Under the pieces are notes generated by a model. It was not told the DNA's origin. It worked only from the letters and a program-made list of their open reading frames with translations, and ran no database searches. 64,000 bases of DNA from Cannabis sativa (taxonomy: Eukaryota > Streptophyta > Magnoliopsida > Rosales > Cannabaceae). The position numbers and the translations under genes were made by a program. Positions 33,948 to 45,974 of the stretch are shown in pieces (position 1 is the stretch's first letter; every line of letters begins with the position of its first letter). The stretch covers positions 63,632,600 through 63,696,599 of the forward strand of contig NC_083602.1 in assembly GCF_029168945.1 (NCBI RefSeq), written 5' to 3'.

Positions 33948-35307
33948 TAGATAGAGAGGGTTCTCCCCCCCCTCTAGTCTTATGCCAAGCTAAGTCATGA
34001 TCTTGCATCCCTATTTCACCCATCTCTTCCTCTTCTTCTAGCACTTGAAAAGTATTCCTCACTTCTGTATTGTCATTGTGCCTAGAACTCAATCTCATAC
34101 CCTCTGTTTCCATTCGGCTGCCTCTTACCAGATTCCCTTGCACTTTAGTAAATCCTTCAGCATCAACTTGTGGTTTTTCCCTATTATCTTGCTTAACTTT
34201 CCACACTTGAGTCACTACAGCCTTCTTTTTACAGTCAGTAGTAGCATGCCCCACACCAGAACAGTGGGAACAAGATATAGGCTTCCACTCATACTTAATC
34301 CCAACCGATGTATTCAAGCCAAATTCATTTTCAAATTCTAACAAATCTGGCAGTTGCTGATCCATTAGAACTTCTACAAGAATTCTGGGATAGCTCAATC
34401 TCTCTCTTTCCTTAGTAACATTATCCACAAGTATCGGTTTTCCAATCTGAGCAACAATCTTAAAAAGTGATTTCTGGCCCCAATATTTCAGCTCCAATTC
34501 TTCCAACTGCACCCAAACAGGAACCTTCTTGACATCTTCCTTTTTATAGTTCTCATTCGGGTCCCAAGCTTTCATGATTACTGGTCTTCTATTGAAGAAG
34601 ATGTAGCCTCCATTTAGAACCTGATCTCTGTCCTCAAGTGACTGAAACCGAATGATAAAAATTCCAAACGACAGCAACTTCACTCTATCAACCTTCCCCT
34701 TCCAGATTCTATGAACAAATCCATCTAAAATATGAAGAGGAGGATTCACTCCTAACACATAGCAGACTATAGAGGGCTTCCAAAATTGAATTTCATCTTC
34801 TATGTCATCCATAGTGATCCTTACTTTGTTCTCATTCTGCTTAGTACAATCAAAAGAATTCTCCAAATTTCTAACAACAGATGCAGATCGCAAAACAGGA
34901 GGGATAGAATTCTTACCTGCTGCAATTGCACTATTGCATCGACTGTTAGCTTGCATAAAATGGGAGAAGTCACTTCGAACATCCTCTTGTCTCCTAATCG
35001 CATCCAGAGACGACTTCGGAGAGAGAGGTTGAAAACCATCCTGAAGAACAGGGACATCGTCAATCGCAGGTTCCTCATCCGTAAGCTCTAAAGCTTCAAT
35101 TTCAGCAATCCTCTCCATCAAACCAGCATGAACCGTTTCATCAATCGCCTTCTTGCCTCCCTTCTTTGAATTTTTGACAGCATTTCTAGGTTTGCTCGAC
35201 CCCTGAGCTACCTTCCTCGGACGCCCACGACCTGCCATAGCCACCGATTTGAGATCGGAATCGCAGAGCCCTAGCAGAGCAGTACCAGGTTTCCGTTTGA
35301 AGATCAA
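33940..35307 (-). CDS. LINE ORF1: DUF4283 and zinc-knuckle RNA-binding protein
   Basis: 455 aa from the first ATG, or 432 aa from Met24 (ATG at 35236-35238). The second start is more plausible because it begins MAGRGRPRK, with an AT-hook-like RGRP core. Residues about 165-330 match DUF4283, the domain typical of plant L1 ORF1, and C346, C349, H354, C359 form a CCHC knuckle. Known role of the family: binding the element's RNA and chaperoning target-primed reverse transcription. The stop codon overlaps the ORF2 start as ATGGATAA. Confidence 0.92.
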   Translation of the reverse strand: MIFKRKPGTALLGLCDSDLKSVAMAGRGRPRKVAQGSSKPRNAVKNSKKGGKKAIDETVHAGLMERIAEIEALELTDEEPAIDDVPVLQDGFQPLSPKSSLDAIRRQEDVRSDFSHFMQANSRCNSAIAAGKNSIPPVLRSASVVRNLENSFDCTKQNENKVRITMDDIEDEIQFWKPSIVCYVLGVNPPLHILDGFVHRIWKGKVDRVKLLSFGIFIIRFQSLEDRDQVLNGGYIFFNRRPVIMKAWDPNENYKKEDVKKVPVWVQLEELELKYWGQKSLFKIVAQIGKPILVDNVTKERERLSYPRILVEVLMDQQLPDLLEFENEFGLNTSVGIKYEWKPISCSHCSGVGHATTDCKKKAVVTQVWKVKQDNREKPQVDAEGFTKVQGNLVRGSRMETEGMRLSSRHNDNTEVRNTFQVLEEEEEMGEIGMQDHDLAWHKTRGGGEPSLSNG

Positions 35308-35334
35308 TATTGTCTTTTGTTGTAGTTAAGTAAC

Positions 35335-35351
35335 CAACATAATTAACTTTT
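35335..35351 (+). repeat. LINE target-site duplication, right
   Basis: CAACATAATTAACTTTT, identical to 30431-30447. Confidence 0.92.
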
Positions 35352-36500
35352 AAAATATATGAAATTTATTTTTCATTGTAATATTTTAAAGTTAATTTTA
35401 GAAAAACACTTAGTCAATGATATATTCTAGATAGCTATTTCTAGTACTAGTTATTATTTCTAATATTAAATAGGAAAATATCATTGATTGTGAAATTAAT
35501 TGTCTCATAATTAATTTTGGTACAATCTAAGTTTAGAATATTTTCCTAGTATTAAACTAGAATTAATAATTAAGTTTCCTCTTTACTTAATTATTTATTT
35601 CTTGAATTTAATACATTTAATTAAATTGAAAATTTCAATATCTAAGTTGATTTTCATCATGATACTTTAATATTGTTATATTCATGTTATTTAATTAAAG
35701 TTGAAAATTATTTTAAGTTTGAAATCTTATTTCAGAATAACTTAAGTTTGAATAATTTTCAAAATATATTTTATTTTATTTTATTAATCATTTCCCAAAA
35801 TTTCGAAGTTGCATCACCTTGATGCAAAAATTTTGAATTTTATTTGAAAAATAGATTAAAGTTGAAAATTATTTATTTAATTTTGGACCAACTTAAATCA
35901 ATGACTTTTTCATTTAATGGTTAATTAAAATAAATGAACTAAAATATATTATAATTAGAAATTGGATTAATTAGTCTATGAAAGTCTAGATAGATATTAT
36001 CTATTTTGCTTGAAGTATTTTTCTAGTGTATTTAATTAAATAGAAAATTAATATTTAAGTTGATTTTTAATCATGATACTTAAATATTTGAAATTTTCTT
36101 AGATAATTAATTAAATAGGAAAATTATATTTTTTGTTGAAAATTAATTTTTTATTAATTTTGGGCCAACATAAAATTAGAGTAATTTTCCAAAATTTATT
36201 TTTTTTTATTTTAAAGCATTTTCGAAAATGCAATATATATTTATAGAAAATTAAATTTGAGTTGTAAATTAATTTAAATTAATTTTGAAACAACTTAAAT
36301 TGAATAATTTTCTAAATATTTATGGAAATTATTACTAAGATGGAAATAATTCACGTTATTGATCTATCTAAGTATAATTTATAATATTAAATTAAAATTT
36401 ATATTTGGAATTTTTCATTCTAAATTGGAAATTTTAATTAAATAAATATATATTTAAAATAAATGGATTAAAATAAATATTAGAAGAAAATACAACCCTT
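35352..36500 (+). other. E3 leader after the LINE
   Basis: AT-rich non-coding sequence collinear with E1 2390-3950. Nothing coding. Confidence 0.6.
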
Positions 36501-36519
36501 CATCAAATAATGAGCTTTA

Positions 36520-36895
36520 TTATTATAAGGATATTTGATCTCCATTGTTGGTTTTACATAGCTATTGTTTTAGTGAGTAATCCTCCCTAATGGAGGAACG
36601 TTCATTAGCAAGTTAGCACCGTTTAATCTCGAAAGATAAGTAATCTTGTAAGTTTTTTTATATAGTTTATGATCACCCTAATGGTGGCGACTATATAAGA
36701 CTTGCAAGAATATGAAACAATGGTGGAAGCTCATAAGATAGAATAGCCTTGACTCTCGCCTAAACGGGACAACGCGGATTCACATCTTGATCGAATAAAA
36801 GGTTGCTAGAATGTTTGACATTTTAGATGAGCTGACAACTCTATTCAATGAATGATAGCTTTGACTCTCGCCTAAACGGGACAACGATATCGGTT
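36520..36895 (+). other. Structured leader module A of E3
   Basis: Hairpin TCCTCC/GGAGGA (36581-36597). Two-arm hairpin with outer arm CTTGTAAGT/ACTTGCAAG (36645-36653, 36700-36708), inner arm TATATAGT/ACTATATA (36659-36666, 36690-36697) and tip CACC/GGTG with loop CTAAT (36674-36686). The inner arm differs from that of E1 at most positions but is fully paired in both. Confidence 0.7.
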
Positions 36896-37039
36896 GTTGA
36901 AAACCTTGGAAATTATTTAGGATTGTATGTTTTAGTATTTTCACTTGTCATTCCTACTTGCTATGTGCTTCATAATTTCTGAATTGTGTATGAATTTGTA
37001 TTGAACCATGTTATTTTCTGTTATTAAATTGTAGTTTAA

Positions 37040-37290
37040 TTTCGAATCTTCATTGTTGGTCTAACTTGATTTGTTTTTCTAATGAGATAAATCCCTAATG
37101 GATTTTCACCATTAGACTAACATAATAGTGTTAGATCTCGAAAGATAAATATTGTAAATGCAACATCTAGCTGTTCATAAATTGATGACACTTTAGACTA
37201 GTGTTTTACAATATGAAACAAGAAGATTGTATAAATAAGATTACTTTGACTCTCGCTAATCGGAGCATCGTTGGATTCTTATTTAAAACG
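37040..37290 (+). other. Leader module B of E3
   Basis: Hairpin AAATCC/GGATTT with loop CTAAT (37089-37105), followed by a larger hairpin with perfect 10-bp arm ATATTGTAAA/TTTACAATAT and an inner CTAG/CTAG pair. Order of landmarks parallels module A. Confidence 0.55.
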
Positions 37291-37399
37291 AAATTATCCT
37301 AATTCCTCTTAGCTTATTCATTTCGAATTAGCTTAATGACATATCATTGGATGAATGGTCTATAAATCATATAAAGTCTTAATTTCTCTTAAGAAATTA

Positions 37400-39599
37400 G
37401 ATGACGCATATGATTATATTCCCGGAATTCTATCCCAAAATGATATAAATCCTCAATCTTAGATATCTCCTACTTGTATAGGCAAATCATAGAGTTAGAT
37501 TAGTAGTGGTGGTCCAAGAAAGAATTACTAATTATACAGTTACACTTTCACAAGTGTTTCATAACCATTTTCTATCAATGGATTTAAACTGTATGAGTTT
37601 AGTATTCTGTGACCAGAATCCACTTGCACTATTCTAAGAACTCTTTGATGTAACTAAAGTAAGTCATCAAAAGATACAACCACATATTTTATAAATCTAT
37701 GGCATTTGTATCTTGGTCATAGTGGTTTTGACAAGATCATTCTCTGCAAAGAGTTAATATGCCTATATCCACTGAAAGTAATTTCATCTCATTCGTAGAT
37801 GGATGTACATTCAGGGGTGGATATGAGTTTTCGTTGTATTCTTAAAACGATCACTCTAGATTTTACCTTATGCAAAGAAAATTTGAAATGTTTGAAAAAT
37901 TTCATGAATTTCTAGCAATGGTGAAGGTAAGTGGTTAAAGATCTTGCGAACTGATAGGGGTGGAGGAAAAGTTAGTAGATATGCAGTTCAAAGATCATTA
38001 ATTTGATTTTGAATAATATCCAAACTTACCTCCCCAGAAATTCGAGTTGCATATTGATGATTAGTTACTAGTCGTTGCCTAAATCCTTCTATGGTAATAA
38101 AATTTCAGAATGATGCAATGGTTGTATACTTAATGTAAATCATTACTAGATTCATGGATGACCTAATCGAAATCTTAAGAAAAGCTAGAACTGCTAACCT
38201 TGGTTTGCATGTTTGTTAGCTATTCTAAGTGATTAGGGGTGGAGCATCCCGTAGTCATTAGATAAGAAAGTGTTTGTTTAAACAAATAATACTTTTCTTA
38301 GAAAATGACTAAGTCTGAAAATAAAGTAGCAAATAAAGGAGATATTTTTTCTTGATTCCATAATTGTTCTATCATCATATTCGTTACAAGATGATCCCAC
38401 TACCTCTGTTGTCTTAACACAACTGAAGAGGTCAATACCATTTAGTTTTCTTTGACATAGTTCACGGTACCTTGTTGTAGTGGGAGAGTTTCTAGGAACT
38501 CACTCTTCTCATGACTTGGAAGACACTAGTGATTAAAATCCATTGTGAGTTTAAACAAGTAATGGATTGTCAAGATAAGAAACTAAGAATAAAGCCAATA
38601 GAACTATGGTTTGATCCATTCACATGGAGTAACCTAAAGTTTTCTGTTACAAGGACATGAAAGGAAATTTTCGTTCATAAGTCTATTCAATGGACTTAAC
38701 AAAACTTCCTATTCCTAGTATTGTAGGTTTGAGTTTATCTAAACCAATGGCTTATGGTATACCTGGAAATTACTTACTCTAATGCAAGCAACTTACTTTA
38801 GTAAGATGCTAGAGCATTTTCTTTCCAATGACAATCTATAGAAGCTTCACAACTTCTTAGATATAGAATTTATTTATCTAAGGAAAAGTCTCAACTATTC
38901 CAGAGAAGATAAAGCCATGAAAGAATTTCTTAAATCAACAGTGAGAGGTCTCAGATATGCTTTAGTATGCCTTAGACCAGACACCTGCTGTTGAGTGGGA
39001 GTAATGAGTAAGTATCAGATTAATCCAGGAGAGGAACATTGGAAGACAATCAAGTAAATTTTAAGATTAAGAAGAGGAACTATATGTTAGTCAATAAGGG
39101 TGTGTTTAAAACTCTTAGACTACACCACATCAGATTTCAAGACTTGCCTTTGTGCTAGAAAGTCTGCTGATGAGATGGTGATTACTTTGGGGGTGGAGTA
39201 GCGATTTTGGAGAAGTGTAAAAACCTATCTGAAATCTCTTGGTCTACCAGAGACAGAGTGAATGTTAAAAGTTGCAGGAAAGATACTTATTCAGTCTAAG
39301 GAAAGTTCTATACATTTGTGGCAGTGTTCCAACTTGCCTTAACTACTAGGGTTACTTCCTGAATAACGAAAGAGTAGTTGCCCAAAAGTATAGAATCCAG
39401 TATCCCAAAAGAGTAGACATATAGAGAGGAATTTCACATTATCAAGGATTTTGTGATTAAGGAAGAGTAATGGTGGAGAAGAGGTTGTGTTTAATTCAAC
39501 CTGTCAGATCCCATTACGAGGAGTTTACTACTATTACACTTGATTGGTATATCAAGGTGTTAATGATTATTTGAAATGCACTTTTTGTTTTATATTAGT
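37400..39599 (+). pseudogene. Decayed Copia pol of E3
   Basis: Collinear with the E1 remnant, with the LWHLYLGH trace near 37690 and the RNase H-side trace at 38941-39060. In-frame TGA (38992-38994) and TAA (39055-39057) match those of E1 and E4. No open frame. Confidence 0.75.
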
Positions 39600-39612
39600 G
39601 CAAGTGGGAGTT
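39600..39612 (+). promoter_or_regulatory. E3 polypurine tract
   Basis: GCAAGTGGGAGTT directly before the 3' LTR, as in E1. Confidence 0.75.
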
Positions 39613-41522
39613 TGTTGGGTTTTATGCCCTAAATAAAACTCATTTCATATAATCAGATTTACTTATTAATAAAGATCAGAAATAACATTTTATGTTGCAT
39701 GGTTCACATGATTTATTTCATGATTATATGTATATAATGTATGAATTCTTTTTAAGTCCAGAACATATGAGTTTGTTAAAGATTATAGTGTTGTTAGCAC
39801 AGTGGAATATAATCTTTATTATATGTTCAAAAGTTGATTCCCTGATTTGTCAGAACACTGGATTTAGACTGACATGGTATAATCAGCGATAGGTATTCTT
39901 ACACCTTGGAAAAGTGTTATGTCCTTTCCAGGACATTGGCAAAGTTTACCAGTATCGGATGTATGGAGTATACATCGGAATGGACCGATATTGAACTTTG
40001 AATTAGATTTTGAAACTTACCGTAAACATCTATTCAATTCAATATCATAAGTTGATCCTAGATCACATGATCGAAATCCTGATATGGTTAGGCTCAATTT
40101 CAAGAGTATTATTCGTGTTCTTTGATTTGTTAGTTAAGCCTAATCTTTAGTCTGGGCAATACGTACATTTTGGGAACACGGTAATGCAATTGAGTGGGGG
40201 AGCGCTAACATAAATATGGAATCTATAGCTTCTATTTGGCAAATAGAAGTAAAGGATGATTTCCTTCGAGCTTAACCAAACGAAGATAAATGGTGGAGAT
40301 CTCATTTCACTTAGGTAAAATATCATTTATACAGGGTTAAGTGTTTTAAGGATAAAATACATTGTAGGGTGTTACGGTAATTTAATTCCTGTACAGTGTA
40401 AATCATCTATATAGAGGATCATTGATCACATTAGGGTTATAACAATGGATAACTAATGACGTGTCTATATCGTGGAACATATAGAGCGTTTCTATATGAC
40501 TGAGAGTGCAATTCCAAGTTCTAAGTGTGGATTCAATGAGGAATTAATAAGTTAGGAAATTTACTTGGTAAATTCGGTTCGACTTATTGGAAGCTCGGTT
40601 ATATAGACCCATGGTCCCCATACTAGTTGAGGCCATACTGCTTGTAAGACTCAGTTAAGTGATTTTAATTAATCAATTATAATTCTAAAAGTTAGACTAT
40701 GTCTACTTTATGAATTCTCACAGTTTAAGGATGAAATCGTAAAGAAAAGGGTTTCTAGGTTTAATTATTAATTGAGAGACTTTGCATGTCTAATTAATAA
40801 TTTTAAATGAAAATATTATTTAATAATCTATTTTAATTATTAATTAATTAGTTTTGGCATTTAAATGATTAGAATTGGAAAAATGGCATTTTTGGAGAAA
40901 TAGAAATAAAATTGAGGAAACTGCAAAATCCAAGTGAAGCCCATTTCCCTCTATGGCCGAGCACTCCCTTTGTGTTTCCCAATTATTATTTTTATTTTTT
41001 AATTGTCATGTAATTGCTAATCAAAGTCTAGCTATAATAGGAAAGTGGTGGATCACACTAAATAAGGCAGTTAATTGATTACACAGTAATTAAGGAAACT
41101 GTTTTATTTGGAAAGTTGTGCTCTCCCTTCTCCCTATATAAAGCAACCTTTGTGTCTCTTCTCTTGCAAGCCATCAGCCACGAAATTGAGAGAGAAAAAG
41201 AGAGAAAATTTCGAAATCCTTGTGAGATGAGTAGTGCCCACACACATCAAGTGGTATCTCAATCATAGTATGGAAGACTATGGAATTTCTGCATCAAAGA
41301 AGGAGAAAAGAAGATCCAGGTTCAGATCTTGGTGATGCTCTGCTACAGAAAGGAATCAAGGGCTAGAGATCTGAACGGAAGGAGTCATATTATTCCGCTG
41401 CACCCACTGTAAGATTTTCTAACTTTATATGTGTTTATTTTCATTGTTTTAGAATTCATATTAGGTTGTTAATCAAACATACTTGTTAGTAAATCTAGAT
41501 CCTGGTAAAATAATTTCCAACA
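39613..41522 (+). repeat. 3' LTR of E3
   Basis: 1,910 bp, near-identical to 26644-28553. TATA box at 41135-41142. Confidence 0.95.
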
Positions 41523-41527
41523 ATCCA
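41523..41527 (+). repeat. E3 target-site duplication, right
   Basis: ATCCA, identical to 26639-26643. Rejoining across it restores the Gypsy reading order, which supports the call independently. Confidence 0.92.
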
Positions 41528-41913
41528 GTGGTGGCGTCTACCATCTGGTCTATCTATAAAAGTGAGAAAAAATCCTTTCGAAAAGCTTTGTTTAAGTCTA
41601 TGAAGTCAATACACATTCTCTAGGTCCCATTTGGCTTAGGGACCAGACCCAGATTGGCATGCCAAACTGGATATAGAGCTTCCCTAAGGAACTCTATAGA
41701 AGTCTGCTTCTTAACTTCCGCCTTTACAGCTTTGGAACGTACAAGATCTAGCAGTCTCCACTTTTGCCTGACTGGATTAGCATCCTGGTATATGTTTAAG
41801 GCATGAAAAATCACATGGGGATTGATCTTCATCATATCTGCATGGTTCCACGCTAGGATGTCTTTGTTATGCTTTATTGTGGACACAACTTGTTCCTTTG
41901 TTGTTGGAGGCAA
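41528..41913 (-). pseudogene. Gypsy reverse transcriptase, N-terminal part
   Basis: The minus strand reads DILAWNHADM, PVRQKWR and NLGLVPKPNGT, then past a stop CIDFIDLNKA, the usual approach to the Gypsy RT core. It leads into the E3 insertion point and continues at 26643. Confidence 0.85.
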
Positions 41914-42373
41914 GGTCTAACCCACTTTTATTAATTGTGTGGGATTTCTCTCGCTGATGTACACTTCCTCCACATCCTTCAGTGGTTCAATCATTCTTTC
42001 TACCCCTACACATAGATTCAATTCATCTTCCTCTCAGAATATCCCCTATGCTGGCTGGACGGGTACTTTGGAATTTGGCTCTTCCGTTTCTTCTCGCACC
42101 ATGAAAATTGATCTAACTAAGATGTTGTAGCCCTTCCATTCACTCTTTTGATCACCTCTTACTGTTCCAATACTTCTGTTGTCATATGGAAACTTCATGC
42201 ATAGGTGCCTGATGGAAGGTAGGGAAGGTCATCCTAAAATGGCATTGTAGGTTGTTGAATAGTCCACCATAACAAGTGTGTAATACTTAAAAGCATAAGA
42301 AGTATTGCTTCTAGCTAGGCCCCCATTCAACGTATGTAGGAGTTGAATTTTTTCTATAGGCAGTAGAGAATCT

Positions 42374-42586
42374 CTATTGAAGCCTTGAAGCTAGATAAGG
42401 CATAAGGTTTGCTTTGACTGACCCAATGGCTTGGAAATAAGCTTTAAACATGATGTTGAGCGAACTCCCAGTATCCACAAAGATTCGGGATACTTGTTTG
42501 TGGGTGACTTGAGCCTCGATCACCAATGGGTCATTGTGAGGGAAACGTACATGTCTAGCATCTTCTCTTATGAAGGTAATTGGCAT
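42374..42586 (-). pseudogene. Gypsy protease remnant
   Basis: Frame of 70 codons reading ITFIREDARHVRFPHNDPLV, then RIFVDTGSSLNIMF. The DTGS active-site motif of an aspartic protease is present. Position between gag and RT fits Gypsy. Confidence 0.85.
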
Positions 42587-42845
42587 ATATTAACATCTGT
42601 GACATTTGTGTTGGTATCTGTAATAGAGCACACACTTCCCTTCCTACTCAAGCTCATTAAGATACTTTTTTTTGAGCATTCTTGGTTCTTTCGGCAATGT
42701 TTGGGCCTCCAAAAATAGTTTTCACATGACTGTCCACCAGAGGTGGAGTGGCACCTAGGGGATATGGGTTCCCTGGTCTGGGAGCTTATGCATTTCTAGG
42801 TGCCTAGATGCTTAGGACCCCCTGAGGGGCTTGTATTCTTGGAGC

Positions 42846-44100
42846 TTATTGGGAAACCACTCCTTGAGCCAAATTTATGGCTCCACATTGTTCAATAATT
42901 GCCAACTGTCCTTGGGCTACCCATTGTCCCAGATAGATAATCAGAATCCTTACCCACTCATTGAGATGGGAATTCCTTATCAAATTCTCCATTTCATCCT
43001 TTGAATAATCACACTCATTTATTGTATGCACGAAAACCATGGTATTCACACCTTTTGTTTAGGCCTCTTTTGTTTCTACCTCCTTTGTACATTGGAGGCA
43101 GGTTCCTATAATGAACCATGTTGTAGTTGGCCCGGTAGACATTCTCAATCGTGTAAACTAGATTGGTATATTCAGGATACTAGGCTTCATACCCTTTCCT
43201 TACTTTTTTTAGAGCTTCACTCTGAATTTGAGTTACTCTGCTTCTCTTACTCTGGGACTGGCTTACGCCTGACTTTGAAATTTTGTTTGTTGGTTTGTTT
43301 GTGTCTACCCGAGAGTGACAATGCTTTTAGCATGTGTCGCTCTAAAATCAGAGAAACTAGTCTATAGTGATGCATACCCTCAAGCAACGGGTCCATAAAA
43401 AGTTGGAGTTGTATATTGGACTTTGGGAGGTATGAAAGATGGAATCAAGAGTTGCGGTGCATATGCAAAAATATTGACATTAATTGAAGGTGTCGAAGTC
43501 ACGCTAAAGGCTTGTGTGTAAGCATCCTCCAGATTCATAAAACCTTAGTCCCTTAACATGATGTTTGACAAAGTGTTGGACCTTTGTCTTTGCATTTTGC
43601 TATAAAATAGGGATCCTGTAGAAATCCCACACTGTAGGTCACTAAATTCATGTCATCATTGACTTTTGTCTTGGCGACTGCCTCCATCATTCATTAGATA
43701 TAGGTCTTGAGGCTTTCCCAGATTGCTGCTTGATATTGGTCAGTGATCTGACATCCATATCGAAGTCCTTTACACTTACGAATTGCTTCTAGAACATAAA
43801 CTGTAGATCCTTCTAGTTTCAAATACAGATGGATAGAAACCTTTTCCACCATTCTTTGGCAAATTTAGAAAAATTCAAAGAGAAACACAAACATTTCCCA
43901 TCATCACTGACTTGCGCTACTTGCATTAATCTATTGTACTTGGATTGGTGGTCCTTGGGGTCCACCCTGCCCTCATATAGTTCTATTTACGATAATTAAA
44001 AATTTTCTGCCAGTTAAGCCTCAATGATTTTTTTAACACATGGTTTTAGATCCTCATCTTTCGAGTCGTATATGTTTTCACATTGGTTTCGGGCTAGACG
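42846..44100 (-). pseudogene. Gypsy gag remnant
   Basis: Near 42950-43049 the minus strand reads NECDYSKDEMENLIRNSHLNEWV, resembling the segment after a Gag zinc knuckle. Near 43650-43760 a Gag-like AVAKTKVNDDMNLV...GFLQDP stretch is visible. Many stops. Confidence 0.65.
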
Positions 44101-45139
44101 GTCCATGAGTTTTGTTAGAGCATCTATTTGATCCTCTAGTCGTCTGTGTGATCATCTAGGAGTTCACGTCCACAAATTCTATATTTGATGCTGTTACATA
44201 AATTGCCTCCGTGAGGCCTTGCTTTCTCACCCTTAGCTTATTCTCGTTTTACATTTTGATGGTCCCTTACGTTCGCTATGGACATGTTGTATATCGGATA
44301 TAGATCCTCCCCATGAATGCTATGGTTAACAAAATCAGTGGGGCAGTTTTTCCATCCCAAAATGTTAGGCCATTTTACCTGAGTACCTAACCCATCGTTT
44401 AGCACAACTGCCCCGTGAATTGATTGGTTGGCCTAGCCTTGGGGCTTGAGCGACCCTTTCTTTCTACTTGGGTTGGCAAGGTGCTCTTATGATGTTCCAT
44501 GGAACATTGTGTGTGGGTTTTTGCGGAGGGTCTCTAATTACACTTTCCTTTTTCATTGGGTGAGGCAAACGACCCAGCTCTAGGATGGTTAAAATTTTTA
44601 GCAGGAGGAATTTCTTAAGGGAGGTTAGCTTGTGGTTATAGCCGTGCAAGAGCTTCTTGCATTTGAATACGAAACTTCCTCTTAATATGCTAACCTCTTT
44701 TAGGTATTTGCAAGCTCTTGCTGCAGTCGTACTATTTTAGGGTCTTACTCTTAGTACTCTTATTCATAATCCTTGTTGTGGTTTTTATTGTGGTCATCCT
44801 TAGGGTTATCTGGATGACCTTGCTGCTCATCATCATCAATTTGACCATCATCAACGCATTCTTCTCGGTGCTGGTCCCCTCACTGTGGGCAGATGCCTAC
44901 CTAAGACGCTTCCCCATCCCCCATGACACTTGTCTGACCGTTTTTTTAGGGGAGATGGTTCTCATCATCGTTGGTGGCATTATCTTAACCGTCTTGAACA
45001 GATGGTTTGACCGTTGCTTTTTGGGTTGCAACCATTGTTATGGATGACAACTCTGGCAAAACTTTCTTCAAGATCTCAATCAAAGTACCAAGATGTTTAC
45101 CGAGATTTTTGCAAACATATTATAACATAAATAAGCTTA
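44101..45139 (-). other. Gypsy gag N-terminus and leader, decayed
   Basis: Expected location of the start of gag, the leader and the primer-binding site next to the 5' LTR. I could not identify the tRNA complement. The plus-strand ORF at 44718-45047 is hydrophobic by chance and lies antisense to the element. Confidence 0.4.
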
Positions 45140-45974
45140 AGAAAGAAATAAATTAAAGAAGAAGAATCAAGAATTTTTACATGGTTAAGGCATCAATGAG
45201 CCTTAGTACACGAATCAATATTATTAAGCTAGAAAAACTTCAAAGTATTTTTACACAAGTGTTCTTGCCCTAGCTTAAGAACCTTAATTCTTAGCCTTTG
45301 ATCTGAGAAATGATTTTCCAACCCTTTGCATGAAGGGATAATGTTCTATTTATAGGTTAGAGTCAGGTATGGGTGAACCCAAACTCAATAGGGCTTAAAG
45401 GTGTCAACTAGGTCAACTAATAAGGTAACATATAATATATATTAACTTTAGGCCAATTGGATGAGGCCAAATTGATGAGATAATGATCATCTGTACGAGT
45501 GGGGACAATTTGGTGATGATAGCTATCGTGCACAACCAAGTTGGTATTGATAATGTTTAGGAATATAGCGTTGGACAAAAATGTAGTTTTATTTTGATAG
45601 TGCGTGCACTTTCTAGGTCTGACATAGGGGATAAACCTTTGACACAATGGGATCCTATGCCTGGAGGATGCCACGTAGGATGGTATTCGGAGGCTTTTGG
45701 ATGTCTCTTCAATTGCCCATTCTGGATTACCTCAAGAGGGTATTCGGATTTGTCCTGATGGACCTTTCAGCTTCGAGGTACGATAGTCTTTCCAAGACCA
45801 CAACAGTCCAAACTTGTCGCATCTATAAGGTGGACTTACATTCGAATTCAGAGTTGTAGGCTGACTCCTTTTGTGGGTTGATTTGTTAAGTTGATTAGGC
45901 CTAAGAATGAGCCCATCTTGACTAGTATTGTGCCTTAGAAGTGCACGTGTCATTAATACAGAAATACAAAAAAT
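45140..45974 (-). repeat. 5' LTR of the Gypsy element
   Basis: Pairs with 24345-25168. It is clearly more diverged from its partner than the E1 or E3 LTR pairs, consistent with an older insertion. Boundaries are approximate. Confidence 0.78.

Larger units (their letters stand above)
30448..35334 (-). mobile_element. L1-type LINE, apparently full length
   Basis: Minus-strand non-LTR retrotransposon of about 4.9 kb. Poly(A) tail appears as T-run 30444-30457. ORF1 and ORF2 are both open. Perfect 17-bp target duplications flank it, and E1 (about 2370-2390) shows the equivalent site without the insertion. The 5' UTR before the first ATG is only about 27 nt, so it may be slightly truncated. The perfect duplication and open frames indicate a very recent insertion. 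Confidence 0.95.
26644..41522 (+). mobile_element. Copia LTR retrotransposon E3, complete with target duplication
   Basis: Both LTRs are 1,910 bp, start TGTTGGG and end CCAACA. ATCCA flanks both sides (26639-26643, 41523-41527). About 14 differences between LTRs by eye (under 1%) point to a recent insertion. The interior has a primer-binding site, a leader with a GC-rich block, modules A and B, decayed pol and a polypurine tract, but no gag and no open pol. A LINE interrupts the leader. With the LINE and one 17-bp duplication removed the element is about 10 kb. Confidence 0.95.
24345..45974 (-). mobile_element. Ty3/Gypsy retrotransposon, split by E3
   Basis: Two LTR-like repeats (24345-25168 and 45140-45974) flank minus-strand gag, protease and reverse-transcriptase remnants. 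The reverse transcriptase is cut by E3: the part read from 41913 down to 41528 continues directly from 26643 downwards once E3 and one ATCCA are removed. Expected RNase H and integrase sequence between 25180 and 26150 is missing. The order gag-protease-RT and motifs such as DILAWNH and PVRQ fit Gypsy; a Tat-like clade is my guess. All coding parts contain stops. Confidence 0.85.

Noticed and set aside
34045..35091. Plus-strand ORFs of 76-101 codons opposite LINE ORF1
   Set aside because: Shadows of the real minus-strand ORF1.
44718..45047. Plus-strand 109-codon hydrophobic ORF, membrane-protein-like
   Set aside because: It lies antisense to the Gypsy gag/leader region, and its Ile/Val/Leu richness comes from the antisense of a low-complexity stretch.
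45417..45953. ORFs in the Gypsy LTRs (also 24608-24904)
   Set aside because: Both LTRs carry versions with altered frames; no domain and no splice signals.
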